From Sporosarcina sp. PTS2304 (GTDB lineage: Bacteria; Bacillota; Bacilli; Bacillales_A; Planococcaceae), in assembly GCF_003351785.1 (NCBI RefSeq), contig NZ_CP031230.1:310001-374000 (forward strand): a DNA stretch of 64,000 nucleotides. The letters are read 5' to 3'. Of the stretch, positions 36,171-46,286 are shown piece after piece (the first letter of the stretch is position 1; every line of letters starts with the position of its first letter). The notes beneath the pieces were generated by a model. That model was not told where the DNA came from, made no database searches, and worked only from the letters and a program-made list of their open reading frames with translations. Both the position numbers and the translations under genes were made by a program.

Positions 36171-39100
36171 ATGTCGTTGCGTTTTGTTACGGGTCGCTCC
36201 GGAACGGGGAAGACGACCTTTATTGAACGAGAAATTGCAGAAGAACTTAGAGAACGACCGATGGGGACGCCGATTGTTGTCATTGTACCGGACCAGTTAT
36301 CGTACTCGATGGAGTATAGTCTGTCTGTAAAATTTGGCTTAACGGGTATGATCCGCGCACAAGTGCTGACGTTTAAACGCTTGGCGTGGCGCGTGTTACA
36401 AGAAGTGGGGGGCATCACACGCGAAGAGGTCGACAGCTTCGGCTACCGGATGCTTGTCCGTAGCGTCCTTGAAGAGAATAAAGACTCGTTTAAATTATTT
36501 CGTAGAGCGGCGTCCAAACATGGTTTCGCCGAACAGATTAGTGATGTAATGAAAGAGTTCAGTAAGTATTGTATGGATCAACAATCATTTAAAGAGTTGA
36601 CTGTGCAGCTTGAAGATCAGCAAGCGCCGCGTATTTTACGCGATAAAGCGCATGATCTGCAGTTAATACTTGAAAAAATCGAAGAGAAGCTGGGGACGTC
36701 CTATATGGATAGTGAAGGCCAATTAAATATGCTGGCAGAGCAGTTGGAACACGCCGAGTGGCTACAAGATGCCTCTGTTTACATAGATGGATTCGGTGAC
36801 TTCACGACGCAGGAATATAACATTATTACCGAGCTGATGAAGTATACGAAGCGTGTGACGGTAGTGTTGCCTATGGAAGATCAGACGCAAAGTGGCGAGC
36901 ATGATTTATTTTATACAGCGGAACAACAGTATGTAACATTGCAGCAAATTGCTTATCGGGAATCTATTGCGGCTGAACAACGTGTCCACTTAACAGACAT
37001 GCAACGTTTTTCAAATGAAGAATTAATTCATCTAGAATCGCAATTTGACCGCTATCCGCCAGTAGCGAAACAGTCTGACGGTCATATTCAATTAATCGAA
37101 GCGACGAATCGACGTGCTGAAGTGCATGCGGTGGCGCGTTCGATTAGGAAAATGATGCGTGAAGGGAAACGTTACCGGGGAATGGCTGTACTTTATCGCC
37201 AGCCGGATGTCTATGACGAATTAATTCAGACGATCTTTTCCCAATATGATATACCGGTATTCATTAGTCAGAAGAAGCCGATGTTGCATCATCCGTTAAT
37301 TGAGTTTGCACGGTCGTTGCTTGAAGCTGTTCGAACAGACTGGTCATATGAAGCAGTGTTCCGGGCAGTGAAGACCGATTTGTTTTTTCCTGTCGCTGAA
37401 GACAAAACGATATGGAGAGAGCGTGCAGACCGCCTAGAAAACTTTGTTTTGGCGAAAGGAATCCATGGGAAAAAGCGCTGGATAGATGAAGATCGCTGGA
37501 AAGTGAGCAGATACCGCGGATTAGAAATGATCCGCACAGTGCAAACCGATGAAGAACTTGCGACGCAAGCAGAATATATGGAGACGCGTGATATAATTCG
37601 TGGTCCGATTTTAGAGCTTCAAGAAAAGTTAAAAGCAGCAGAAACAGGTCGTGACGTAGCGGAGGCATTGTTCTTTACGATGGAATCGCTGCGTATTTAC
37701 GATAAAATAATTTCGCTTCAACAGGATGAACAAAAAGAAAATCGTTTGCAAGCTGCTGCAGAACATGAGCAGGCTTGGAATAGCTGGATCAATGTACTTG
37801 ATCAATTTGTCTTAATGTTTGGTGATAAAAAATTGCCTGTTGCAGAAACGATTAAAATTTTAGACGAAGGATTTGATTCGCTTGAGTTTAAATTGATTCC
37901 ACCTTCACTTGATCAAGTAACCGTAACGACTGTTGAGTTATTCAATTCGATGGATGTAGAGGCAGTATTTGTACTTGGTGCCAATGAAGGAGTGTTCCCG
38001 CTTAGAAATGATCGTGAGGGGTTATTGACTGATGGGGATAGGGAAGTATTTGGCGAACTCGGCATTGCACTCGCCCCTACATCAAAAATGCAATTGATGC
38101 GGGAATCCTATATGGTCTATCGTGCGTTTACGGGTGCTAGTGAGCGTCTGACAGTTAGTTATCCGTTGGCAGATGAAGAAGGAAAAGCGCTCATTCCGTC
38201 TCTTTATATACCGCGAGTACAGCAAATAGTCGAAGGGATTTCATTGGAGTTGGCGGTCATTGAACCAACAGAGTTACCAGATGCGGAAGATAAAACTGCC
38301 TACATCGAACATCCGGAAGTTGCCTTATCGTATGCGGTTCGGGTCATGCGCCAAGCAAATACGCAACATGAAATTGCGCCGGAATGGCAAGCGGTACTGG
38401 CGTATTACAAAGAAGATCCGCTTTGGTCATCTATTATTCAATCTATCGTACAGCCCGCATTGAAACGGCAAAAAACAGAAATGCTGGATTCTCATGTAAC
38501 CGCTGGATTATACGGTTCTTCTTTTACTACGAGTGTATCGCGGATTGAATCGTATTTTAGTTGTCCGTTTCAACATTTTACGACGTATGGGTTAGGGCTA
38601 CAGGAGCGCTTTGAATTTCAATTGGAAGCACCCGATATCGGAGATCTATTCCACGCTGCACTCAAGTGGGTATCCGACGAAGTGATGCGTCAAGGACTGT
38701 CTTGGGCTTCATTGACGAAAGAGCAGTGCTGGCAATTAGGAAGAGAAGCGATTGACGCGCTGACACCGAAGTTTTTCCATCGTATTTTATTGTCGAGTCA
38801 ACGTTATGCTTATATCCAGCGGAAGCTGATGCAAATTATTCAGCGGACAATACGTGCATTGCAATCACAAGCCCGCAATTCGCGTTTCACTCCGATCGCA
38901 ATCGAAGCAGGCTTCGGTCCGAATGAAGAGATTGCACCTTTAGAAATTCAGTTGAAGAATGGTCAGCACATGCATATTAGAGGACGTATTGACCGGGTAG
39001 ATACGATGAAGAAAGATGATCAGACATTTTTACGAGTAGTGGATTATAAATCTTCAGCTCGTGCTTTGGATCTTACGGAAGTGTATTACGGTCTGTCGCT

Positions 39101-39662
39101 GCAAATGTTGACGTATTTGGACGTGGCGCTTGAACATGCCAAAGATTGGCTGGGTGTCTACGCAGATCCGGCAGGTGTGTTGTATATGTATGTGCATAAT
39201 CCGATGTTGCGGTTAACGAAAGAATTAACGGAAGATGACGTAGAAAAAGAATTATTAAAGTCGTATAAGATGCAAGGATATATAGTGGAAGATGCAGAAA
39301 TAGCGCTCGGAATGGATGAGCAGCTAGAGAGCGAGTCATTGATCATTCCGGCACGTTTGAAAAAAGACGGTTCGTTTTATTCCACGTCTAAAGTAGTGCC
39401 ACCGGAAGATTTGAATATGATGCGCTCATTCGTACGGAAACGCCATCAACAAGCGGGTGATGGGATGCTGGCAGGCGATACGCGTGTCTATCCGTATCGT
39501 TTGAAAGAACATATGCCTTGTACATTTTGTTCGTATCAATCCATTTGCCAGTTTGACCAGACGGATTCCACTCAACCGGCTCGTAACTATGCAGCATTAA
39601 AACCTGAAGAATCTTTAGAAAAAATGTGGAAGGAGATAGATCCAGATGCGAATTCCCGATAA
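36171..39662 (+). CDS. addB: ATP-dependent helicase/nuclease subunit B
   Basis: Half of the AddAB complex that processes double-strand breaks at Chi sites. The 1163-residue protein starts with Walker A GRSGTGKTTF and has the nuclease motif VVDYKSSARALDL near residue 960. The iron-sulfur cysteines are one in YFSCPFQHF near residue 800 and three in CTFCSYQSIC near residue 1115. All four cysteines of the B. subtilis cluster are present. GAAAGGGGGAAAT precedes the ATG. Overlaps addA by 17 bases. Confidence 0.96.
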   Translation: MSLRFVTGRSGTGKTTFIEREIAEELRERPMGTPIVVIVPDQLSYSMEYSLSVKFGLTGMIRAQVLTFKRLAWRVLQEVGGITREEVDSFGYRMLVRSVLEENKDSFKLFRRAASKHGFAEQISDVMKEFSKYCMDQQSFKELTVQLEDQQAPRILRDKAHDLQLILEKIEEKLGTSYMDSEGQLNMLAEQLEHAEWLQDASVYIDGFGDFTTQEYNIITELMKYTKRVTVVLPMEDQTQSGEHDLFYTAEQQYVTLQQIAYRESIAAEQRVHLTDMQRFSNEELIHLESQFDRYPPVAKQSDGHIQLIEATNRRAEVHAVARSIRKMMREGKRYRGMAVLYRQPDVYDELIQTIFSQYDIPVFISQKKPMLHHPLIEFARSLLEAVRTDWSYEAVFRAVKTDLFFPVAEDKTIWRERADRLENFVLAKGIHGKKRWIDEDRWKVSRYRGLEMIRTVQTDEELATQAEYMETRDIIRGPILELQEKLKAAETGRDVAEALFFTMESLRIYDKIISLQQDEQKENRLQAAAEHEQAWNSWINVLDQFVLMFGDKKLPVAETIKILDEGFDSLEFKLIPPSLDQVTVTTVELFNSMDVEAVFVLGANEGVFPLRNDREGLLTDGDREVFGELGIALAPTSKMQLMRESYMVYRAFTGASERLTVSYPLADEEGKALIPSLYIPRVQQIVEGISLELAVIEPTELPDAEDKTAYIEHPEVALSYAVRVMRQANTQHEIAPEWQAVLAYYKEDPLWSSIIQSIVQPALKRQKTEMLDSHVTAGLYGSSFTTSVSRIESYFSCPFQHFTTYGLGLQERFEFQLEAPDIGDLFHAALKWVSDEVMRQGLSWASLTKEQCWQLGREAIDALTPKFFHRILLSSQRYAYIQRKLMQIIQRTIRALQSQARNSRFTPIAIEAGFGPNEEIAPLEIQLKNGQHMHIRGRIDRVDTMKKDDQTFLRVVDYKSSARALDLTEVYYGLSLQMLTYLDVALEHAKDWLGVYADPAGVLYMYVHNPMLRLTKELTEDDVEKELLKSYKMQGYIVEDAEIALGMDEQLESESLIIPARLKKDGSFYSTSKVVPPEDLNMMRSFVRKRHQQAGDGMLAGDTRVYPYRLKEHMPCTFCSYQSICQFDQTDSTQPARNYAALKPEESLEKMWKEIDPDANSR

Positions 39663-42600
39663 GCCGCCACATGAAACTTTCACAGATGACCAATGGCGCG
39701 CGATTCATGCTCACGGTAAAGATATCCTAGTTTCTGCAGCAGCAGGTTCAGGGAAAACAAAAGTTCTTATTACCCGGATGATTGAAAAAGTGTTAAATAC
39801 AGACAACCCGATTGATGTCGATCAATTGCTCGTTGTGACATTTACGAATGCTGCGGCAGCTGAAATGCGTCATCGTATGGCAAGTGCTCTTGAAGAGGCT
39901 ATTAGTGAAAATCCTTCATCCACTCATTTACGCAGACAATTAAACTTATTAAACAAAGCACAAATTTCATCATTGCATTCTTTTTGTTTACAAGTTGTGC
40001 GCCAGTATTCATATGTTCTAGATGTAGATCCCGGATTTCGTATTGCGGATGCGACAGAAGCGGCAATCTTACGTGATGATACGATTGCTGTAGTTTTAGA
40101 GGATGGATATGCACAAGAAGATCCGGAAGCGATTTATCGTCTCAGTGATAGCTTTACAGCCGATCGTAATGACCAAGCGATCGAAACATTAATCGAAAAA
40201 CTGTATGATTATTCACGTGTTCATCCTGAGCCAGCAAAGTGGTTGAAGATGATCCCACAGCAATATGAAATAGCGAACGATGCGACAGTAGATGATTTAT
40301 CATTTATCGAACCGTTAAAATTAGCGATCCGCCATACGTTAGAAGAAGCCAAAACAATTACAAAAGATTTACAGCGCCTATCAGAAATGACGGAAGGGCC
40401 GTTGCCATTATTGGATACGGCAAAAGCTGATGAAGATTGGATAAATGGTGCATTGAACGAAATAGTAGAAGGGCGCTGGGAAGATGCTTATGCGTATTTT
40501 TCTACATTAAAATGGGTCAAGGCGGGAACGATTAAGAAAGATAGTTGTGATGAAGAATTAGCAAAACGCGGAAAAGCAATGCGGGAATCGGTTAAAAAGA
40601 TCGTGAATGCTGTAAAAGACACGTATTTTACTCGTACACCTGCAAGATTATTAGAAGAAATTCGTTTGATGGCGCCACTAATGCATACGCTGGTCGGGTT
40701 AGTTGAAGACTTCTCTGTTCGCTACCAAGCATTGAAAGAAGAGCGTGGCCTTGTGGATTTCTCAGATTTAGAGCATTACGCACTACAAATTTTGTCGACT
40801 GAAGTAGACGGAGAAATGGTTCCCTCAGATATTGCGAGAGAGTATCAAAATCGTTTTGCAGAAGTTCTTGTGGATGAATATCAAGATACGAATTTCTTGC
40901 AGGAAGCAATCTTACAATTCATTAAAAAAGGCGATGAAGCGGACGGGAATTTGTTTATGGTTGGCGATGTAAAACAATCTATTTACCGTTTTCGATTAGC
41001 TGAACCAGGTTTGTTTTTAGGGAAATACGATCGTTTTACAGCAGACATACAAGACGAAGGATTAAAAATCGATTTGAATGCCAACTTCCGGAGCCGTAAA
41101 GAAGTGCTCTTCGCAACGAACTTCATCTTCCGTCAAATTATGGGGACGCGTGTCGGTGAAATTGAATATGACGATGCAGCGGCTTTAAAGTATGGCGCAC
41201 AATATCCAGAGAAAGAAGTTTTTGCTGGATTAACCGTTCTCTATGAAAATGAGGAAGAACTAGAAGTTTCCGAAGAACAAGAAGCCCAGCAAGAGTTGAA
41301 GAAATCTCAAGCAGAAGCACGTTTCATCGCGCAAAAGATTAAAAAATGGCAAGCAGATCAACAGCAAGTGGCAGATGCTTTCAGTGGCAAACAGCGTCCA
41401 CTAGAATATCGGGACATTGTCATATTGATGCGTTCGATGACGTGGTCCAGTGAAATTGCCGATGAGTTAAAAGCTGCGGGTATTCCTGTTTATGTTGAAT
41501 TATCTACCGGATATTTTGATGCAATTGAAGTGATGATTATGCTCAATACGCTGCGAGTGATTGACAATCCTTATCAAGACATTCCACTCGTTTCTGTGTT
41601 ACGTGCTCCATTTGTCGGTATGACAGAAAATGAATTGGCACAAATTCGTTTGGCTAATCGCAATGTATCGTTCTATGAGGCGCTTCAAACGTTTGTGCAA
41701 ACAGGGGGCGCGGGCATTCATTCGGTTACACAAGAAAAATTACAGCGCTTTTTCTTGCGTCTAGAACATTGGCGGAACATGGCGAGGCACGGTTCGCTGT
41801 CTGAACTAATTTGGCAAGTGTATTCTGACACGTATTATTATGAAATGGTCGGAATTTTACCTAATGGTAAACAGCGACAGGCGAATTTACGCGCACTTCA
41901 TGACCGAGCAATGGCTTATGAGAAAACCTCTTTCCGTGGTCTATTCCGCTTTTTACGTTTTATCGATCGTATGCAAAAGCGCGGAGATGATCTCGGCGAG
42001 GCGCGCTTCATGAGTGAGAAGGAAAATGTTGTCCGCATCATGACAATACACTCATCTAAAGGTTTGGAGTTTCCGTATGTTTTCCTTGCTGGTATGGGGC
42101 GGCCGTTCAATAAAATGGATTTTCATCATCCTTATTTATTTGATCAGCATTTTGGGCTTGCTGTTAAAGCAATTGACCCAGACAAGCGCATTACCTTCAC
42201 GTCATTGCCCTTTTTAGCAGTGAAAGAGAAGAAGGAGCTAGAGATGCGTGCGGAGGAAATGCGTGTCCTCTACGTGGCTATGACGCGTGCTAAAGAGCAT
42301 TTGGGGTTAGTCGCTTCAGTCAAAGACATTGAGAAGACAATTACACAATGGCAAGAAGCACAGTTGCTAGAAGAGTCGGCCCCTTTACCGGAATATAAAC
42401 GTTCTCGGGCTAGCGGTTATTTAGATTGGATCGGACCTGCGATTGCGCGACATTTGGATTTTGGGAAGTTCGGTAAAGCTGCTGGAGGACAACTGCTGGA
42501 CGATCCTTCATCTTGGGAAGTAAATGTCTATCCGTTTTCTGCCTTCCATGATGCGGATTCCGTAGAGGTAGAAGATTGGATTCCCATTGATAGCGAAGCA

Positions 42601-43347
42601 GTAATAGCCGATGAAGAGATGGTAGAACTCGTTAGAAGTCGTTTTGAAACTCGCTATCCTCATGCGTCAGCTGTACACATGCCGTCCAAACAGTCGGTCA
42701 GTGAATTGAAGCGATTGGCATTATTAGAGTTAGAACGGGGAGACGCCGATCCTTTTGACGATCATGTGCCTGCGAGTAGACCGTCTTTTTTACATGATCG
42801 TCCTTCATTTTTGCAGAAACGTTCGTTAACGAAAGCAGAGATCGGTACTGCTATGCATACTGTGATGCAACATTTGGATTTGAAACATCCACTGACGATT
42901 GAGCAGGCTAAAGAGTTTATCAAGCAATTAGTCGCGCGTGAACTATTAACAAAAGAGGAAGCGGATGTTGTGGACGTGGAATTGATTGTGAAGTTTTATG
43001 CTACTCATCTAGGCCAGCGGATGCAACAAGCGGATGAAGTGCTGCGTGAAATGCCTTTCACTTATGCCTTGCCTGCTGAACAAGGTGAATTCCAACTGCT
43101 TCAAGGTATTGCGGATTGTCTGTTTCATGAGGATGGAGAATGGGTACTTGTCGATTATAAAACAGATTCCATTCGTGGATTTTCTTCAGAAGCAGAGGTC
43201 GCGAAAGAATTGCAGACACGCTATGGTACACAATTAAACTTATATAAAAAGGTGCTTGAATCCATTCTTTCAATTACCATTAAGGAAATGCTCCTGTATG
43301 TATTCGACGGAGCAAATACGATTAGATTATTGGAGGAAGACGTGTGA
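39646..43347 (+). CDS. addA: ATP-dependent helicase/nuclease subunit A
   Basis: A UvrD-type helicase with C-terminal nuclease, partner of AddB. The 1233-residue protein has Walker A SAAAGSGKTKVLI near residue 30, the Q-motif FTDDQWRAI, Walker B VLVDEYQDTN near residue 408, GDVKQSIYRFR, motif VRIMTIHSSKGLEFPYVFLAG near residue 795 and the nuclease motif WVLVDYKTDSI near residue 1165. Length is normal for AddA (about 1230). Starts inside addB and shares GTGA with the next gene. Confidence 0.97.
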   Translation: MRIPDKPPHETFTDDQWRAIHAHGKDILVSAAAGSGKTKVLITRMIEKVLNTDNPIDVDQLLVVTFTNAAAAEMRHRMASALEEAISENPSSTHLRRQLNLLNKAQISSLHSFCLQVVRQYSYVLDVDPGFRIADATEAAILRDDTIAVVLEDGYAQEDPEAIYRLSDSFTADRNDQAIETLIEKLYDYSRVHPEPAKWLKMIPQQYEIANDATVDDLSFIEPLKLAIRHTLEEAKTITKDLQRLSEMTEGPLPLLDTAKADEDWINGALNEIVEGRWEDAYAYFSTLKWVKAGTIKKDSCDEELAKRGKAMRESVKKIVNAVKDTYFTRTPARLLEEIRLMAPLMHTLVGLVEDFSVRYQALKEERGLVDFSDLEHYALQILSTEVDGEMVPSDIAREYQNRFAEVLVDEYQDTNFLQEAILQFIKKGDEADGNLFMVGDVKQSIYRFRLAEPGLFLGKYDRFTADIQDEGLKIDLNANFRSRKEVLFATNFIFRQIMGTRVGEIEYDDAAALKYGAQYPEKEVFAGLTVLYENEEELEVSEEQEAQQELKKSQAEARFIAQKIKKWQADQQQVADAFSGKQRPLEYRDIVILMRSMTWSSEIADELKAAGIPVYVELSTGYFDAIEVMIMLNTLRVIDNPYQDIPLVSVLRAPFVGMTENELAQIRLANRNVSFYEALQTFVQTGGAGIHSVTQEKLQRFFLRLEHWRNMARHGSLSELIWQVYSDTYYYEMVGILPNGKQRQANLRALHDRAMAYEKTSFRGLFRFLRFIDRMQKRGDDLGEARFMSEKENVVRIMTIHSSKGLEFPYVFLAGMGRPFNKMDFHHPYLFDQHFGLAVKAIDPDKRITFTSLPFLAVKEKKELEMRAEEMRVLYVAMTRAKEHLGLVASVKDIEKTITQWQEAQLLEESAPLPEYKRSRASGYLDWIGPAIARHLDFGKFGKAAGGQLLDDPSSWEVNVYPFSAFHDADSVEVEDWIPIDSEAVIADEEMVELVRSRFETRYPHASAVHMPSKQSVSELKRLALLELERGDADPFDDHVPASRPSFLHDRPSFLQKRSLTKAEIGTAMHTVMQHLDLKHPLTIEQAKEFIKQLVARELLTKEEADVVDVELIVKFYATHLGQRMQQADEVLREMPFTYALPAEQGEFQLLQGIADCLFHEDGEWVLVDYKTDSIRGFSSEAEVAKELQTRYGTQLNLYKKVLESILSITIKEMLLYVFDGANTIRLLEEDV

Positions 43348-44531
43348 AGTTAACACCTACACCTCTTGCAGAGAGAGTGGATGGACTCGATTTTTTACGA
43401 GGAATTGCGTTGCTCGGGATTTTTATCGCAAATATGATACATTTTCATTCTCCTTATGCGTATATGGATCCGTATTCATGGTTTTCAGCGCCAGGAGAAC
43501 AGGCGACATTTAGATTTATCGATTTATTTATTGAGGCGAGTTTTTATCCATTATTCGCCATGTTGTTCGGTTATGGGATGAATATGCAGTACGAGAAGTC
43601 GCTAAAGAACGGAACGTTATTTGCGCCTTTTATGGCAAGACGTTTAGGAGTTCTGCTAGTGTTTGGTTTGATTCATGCTTTACTTATCTGGTCAGGAGAT
43701 ATTTTGTTCACCTATGCAATGATGGGATTCATCATGATTGCTGTGATTCGGATCCCTAAAAAGTGGCTGCTGTCTCTTGCGCTAGTCCTTTACTTTGTTC
43801 CCTCTTTAATTTTATACGGGATCTTACTTATTGGACGAAAAAACAATCCGAACTTTATGTTGGATGGTTTTGTGGATATTCATCAGATTGAATTGGCCAT
43901 TTCTGCGTATGCTAAAGGGACATTTGGAGAGATTTTTGCCTTTCGTGCGAGTGAATTTATATCCTTTCAAGTGGTCGGTCTCATTACATCAGTTGTAATC
44001 ATCTTGCCGTTGCTGATGATAGGGGCAGCTTTTTCGAAATGGAAGATTATCGAAAGAGCGAGTGAACTGAAATGGAAGTTTGTTGTGATCATGGTAGTCT
44101 TTATGACTGCAGGGATTGTGTTAAAAAGCATTCCGTATTGGGACGGACCAAAGTTTGAAAATATTTTACTCGTTCAGACTACATTTGGCGGCATGATTTT
44201 AACTATCGGATATGCCGCGCTGTTCTTGTTGATTTGGCAGATTCCGTATTTACAGCTCATTACGAAGCCGTTTGCGACAATTGGCCGGATGGCATTTACA
44301 ACGTATATTATGCAATCTATTATCGCAACGATGATATTTTATTCATATGGGGCAGGTCTCTATGGTAAGGTAGATATAGAGACAGGAACGATGCTTGCAT
44401 TAGGGATTTTTGCGATTCAGTTACTCTTCGCGCAAGTATGGCTGTCCAAATTCCGTATGGGGCCATTGGAATTTTATTGGCGTAAGTTGTCTTACGGAAA
44501 GAATTTTATGAATAAAGAGGAAAAAAAGTAG
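43344..44531 (+). CDS. DUF418 family membrane protein
   Basis: A 395-residue polytopic membrane protein of the YeiB/DUF418 family. It starts LAERVDGLDFLRGIALLGIFIANMIHF (RxxxLDxLRGxALLGI is the N-terminal signature) and has about ten helices, with RLGVLLVFGLIHALLIWSGDIL and MAFTTYIMQSIIATMIFY. Function unknown; the family is related to acyltransferase-like membrane proteins. GTG at 43344 overlaps the addA stop by four bases, so it is co-translated with addBA, though no functional link is known. Confidence 0.85.
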   Translation: MKLTPTPLAERVDGLDFLRGIALLGIFIANMIHFHSPYAYMDPYSWFSAPGEQATFRFIDLFIEASFYPLFAMLFGYGMNMQYEKSLKNGTLFAPFMARRLGVLLVFGLIHALLIWSGDILFTYAMMGFIMIAVIRIPKKWLLSLALVLYFVPSLILYGILLIGRKNNPNFMLDGFVDIHQIELAISAYAKGTFGEIFAFRASEFISFQVVGLITSVVIILPLLMIGAAFSKWKIIERASELKWKFVVIMVVFMTAGIVLKSIPYWDGPKFENILLVQTTFGGMILTIGYAALFLLIWQIPYLQLITKPFATIGRMAFTTYIMQSIIATMIFYSYGAGLYGKVDIETGTMLALGIFAIQLLFAQVWLSKFRMGPLEFYWRKLSYGKNFMNKEEKK

Positions 44532-44586
44532 TTTTTGTCGTAACATAGAAGTATGTGAATACACATGGGAAGGGTTGGGCAATCAA

Positions 44587-45483
44587 ATGAAATTATTGTC
44601 ATTCCGTTATGAAGGGCAGACATTATTCGGACCAAAAGTAAAACGTGAGGAAGCAGTATGGAATGTGTTAGCTATGGCTGAAGCACAAGAACAAACTGAT
44701 TTTCCAAAAACTATTGTCGAAGCAGTAGCGCTTGGTCTAGACTTCGTTGAGTTAGTTCGTAAATTAGTGGAACAAACAGAAGCGGCAGGGGAAGTAGAAC
44801 AGTTTAAACATGCTTTTACTGAAATCGAATGGCTTTCCCCAATTCCACGTACACCGAAAAACGTATTGTGTGTAGGAAAGAACTATGCCGATCATGCAGA
44901 AGAATTGGGCTCGAGAGTTCCAGAGAAATTAATGCTGTTTACAAAGTCGCCTACATCAATTGCAGGAGACGAGCAGACACTTCCGATTCATGCGGATGTA
45001 ACAGATTCATTGGATTATGAAGGGGAATTGGCTGTTGTTATTAGTAAAACCGGAAAAAATATTCCTAAACAATTAGCTTATGACTACGTATTTGGTTATA
45101 CGATTGCTAATGATATAACAGCACGTAATATCCAGACGGAACATCGACAGTTTTTCTTAGGCAAAAGCTTAGATGGTTCATGTCCAATGGGGCCTTATGT
45201 AGTGACGAAGGATGAAATTCCAAATCCACAAAACTTATCACTTGTCACAAAAGTGAATGATGAAGTTCGTCAAAACGGCAATACATCTTCTATGTTGATA
45301 AAAATCGATGAGCTAATTGCGGAAATTTCTAAATACGTTACGCTCGAAGCGGGCGATGTTCTTTTGACTGGTACTCCAGCTGGTGTAGGCAAAGGAATGA
45401 CACCGCCAACGTACTTGAAAAAAGGCGATACAGTAAAAGTGTCCGTTGAAGGAATCGGTACGTTAGTAAATCGTTTCGAATAA
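44587..45483 (+). CDS. yisK: Fumarylacetoacetate hydrolase family protein (YisK-like)
   Basis: A 298-residue FAH-fold enzyme. The catalytic core VLCVGKNYADHAEELG near residue 94, metal ligands in LDYEGELAVVI near residue 140, and FGYTIANDITARNIQ and LLTGTPAGVG further on are all present. YisK of B. subtilis (about 300 residues) has oxaloacetate decarboxylase activity; the N-terminal 90-residue domain here fits that subtype. Its neighbour yisL supports the name. ATG 44587 is used; TTG 44575 would crowd the GGGAAGGG site. Confidence 0.85.
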   Translation: MKLLSFRYEGQTLFGPKVKREEAVWNVLAMAEAQEQTDFPKTIVEAVALGLDFVELVRKLVEQTEAAGEVEQFKHAFTEIEWLSPIPRTPKNVLCVGKNYADHAEELGSRVPEKLMLFTKSPTSIAGDEQTLPIHADVTDSLDYEGELAVVISKTGKNIPKQLAYDYVFGYTIANDITARNIQTEHRQFFLGKSLDGSCPMGPYVVTKDEIPNPQNLSLVTKVNDEVRQNGNTSSMLIKIDELIAEISKYVTLEAGDVLLTGTPAGVGKGMTPPTYLKKGDTVKVSVEGIGTLVNRFE

Positions 45484-45582
45484 GTTCACACTGTCGTTAC
45501 TAGACTATGAGCAATTGAATAGCGGTCGAATGATAGCTATGGTAACATATCATTCGACTATAGATAAAATGAGGTGGCAACA

Positions 45583-45957
45583 TTGGGTTTTTTAACGGAT
45601 ACAACTCATATGCATATTTTTACGTGGGTAGTAGCAATCGTATTATTTTTAGTTTCGGCCAGCATGGCTAAAGGGACTAAAGGGAAAAAAATTACACATA
45701 TGATTTTGCGTTTGTTCTACATTTTAATCATTATTACAGGTGCGGCATTGTTCTTTAAGCATATGTCACTAGATTCTATGTTGTATGGTATTAAATTTGT
45801 TCTTGGTCTTTTGACAATCGGATTTATGGAAATGGTGCTCGTTCGTGGAAACAAAGGGAAAAACACAGGTCTTATGTGGATTTTACTCGTAGTGTTCTTA
45901 TTAGCGACATTATTCGTCGGTTTCAAATTACCGTTAGGATTTGACTTTTTCGCATAA
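45583..45957 (+). CDS. yisL: YisL family membrane protein (UPF0344)
   Basis: A 124-residue protein with four membrane helices. THMHIFTWVVAIVLF at the N-terminus and the RLFYILIIITG and KFVLGLLTIGFMEMVL segments are typical of YisL/DUF1516. Function unknown. TTG at 45583 follows GAGGTGG at proper spacing; GTG 45574 lies inside the ribosome site region. It stands next to yisK as in B. subtilis. Confidence 0.82.
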   Translation: MGFLTDTTHMHIFTWVVAIVLFLVSASMAKGTKGKKITHMILRLFYILIIITGAALFFKHMSLDSMLYGIKFVLGLLTIGFMEMVLVRGNKGKNTGLMWILLVVFLLATLFVGFKLPLGFDFFA

Positions 45958-45981
45958 TATATGACAAATGGAGATGAGCGA

Positions 45982-46110
45982 ATGGCCACACAAATGGGTT
46001 GGATTTTTCTAGTAGTCGTCCTTTTATTGATGACGCTGTTTGCCGTCTCTGTTTTTCTAAGCGCGCGAAAACAGCGAGATCCTGAGTTCCTGATGGATGA
46101 GGATAATTGA
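45982..46110 (+). CDS. Small single-pass membrane protein (42 aa)
   Basis: Reads MATQMGWIFLVVVLLLMTLF, then AVSVFLSARKQRDPEFLMDEDN. One membrane helix and a charged tail. GGAGATGAGCG precedes the ATG, 24 bases after yisL, and a terminator follows, so it probably ends the yisL transcript. Not recognised as a named family; too short for common ORF cut-offs. Confidence 0.65.
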   Translation: MATQMGWIFLVVVLLLMTLFAVSVFLSARKQRDPEFLMDEDN

Positions 46111-46120
46111 ATCATTACGC

Positions 46121-46160
46121 AAAGCAGAGAAGGATGTATATCATTCCTTCTCTGTTTTTT
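46121..46160 (+). terminator. Terminator after the small membrane protein gene
   Basis: CAGAGAAGGATG and CATTCCTTCTCTG pair, with a run of six Ts. Confidence 0.75.
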
Positions 46161-46286
46161 GTTTTGCATTTTCACAAGATTGCCGTATTTACAACTGGCA
46201 ATAGTTGTTTTAGTAAGAAAGAATGGCGGACAGTTCAGCCGTTTGATAAACTAAGAAAAGAGTTTGCATGAGGAGGATTTAGTACA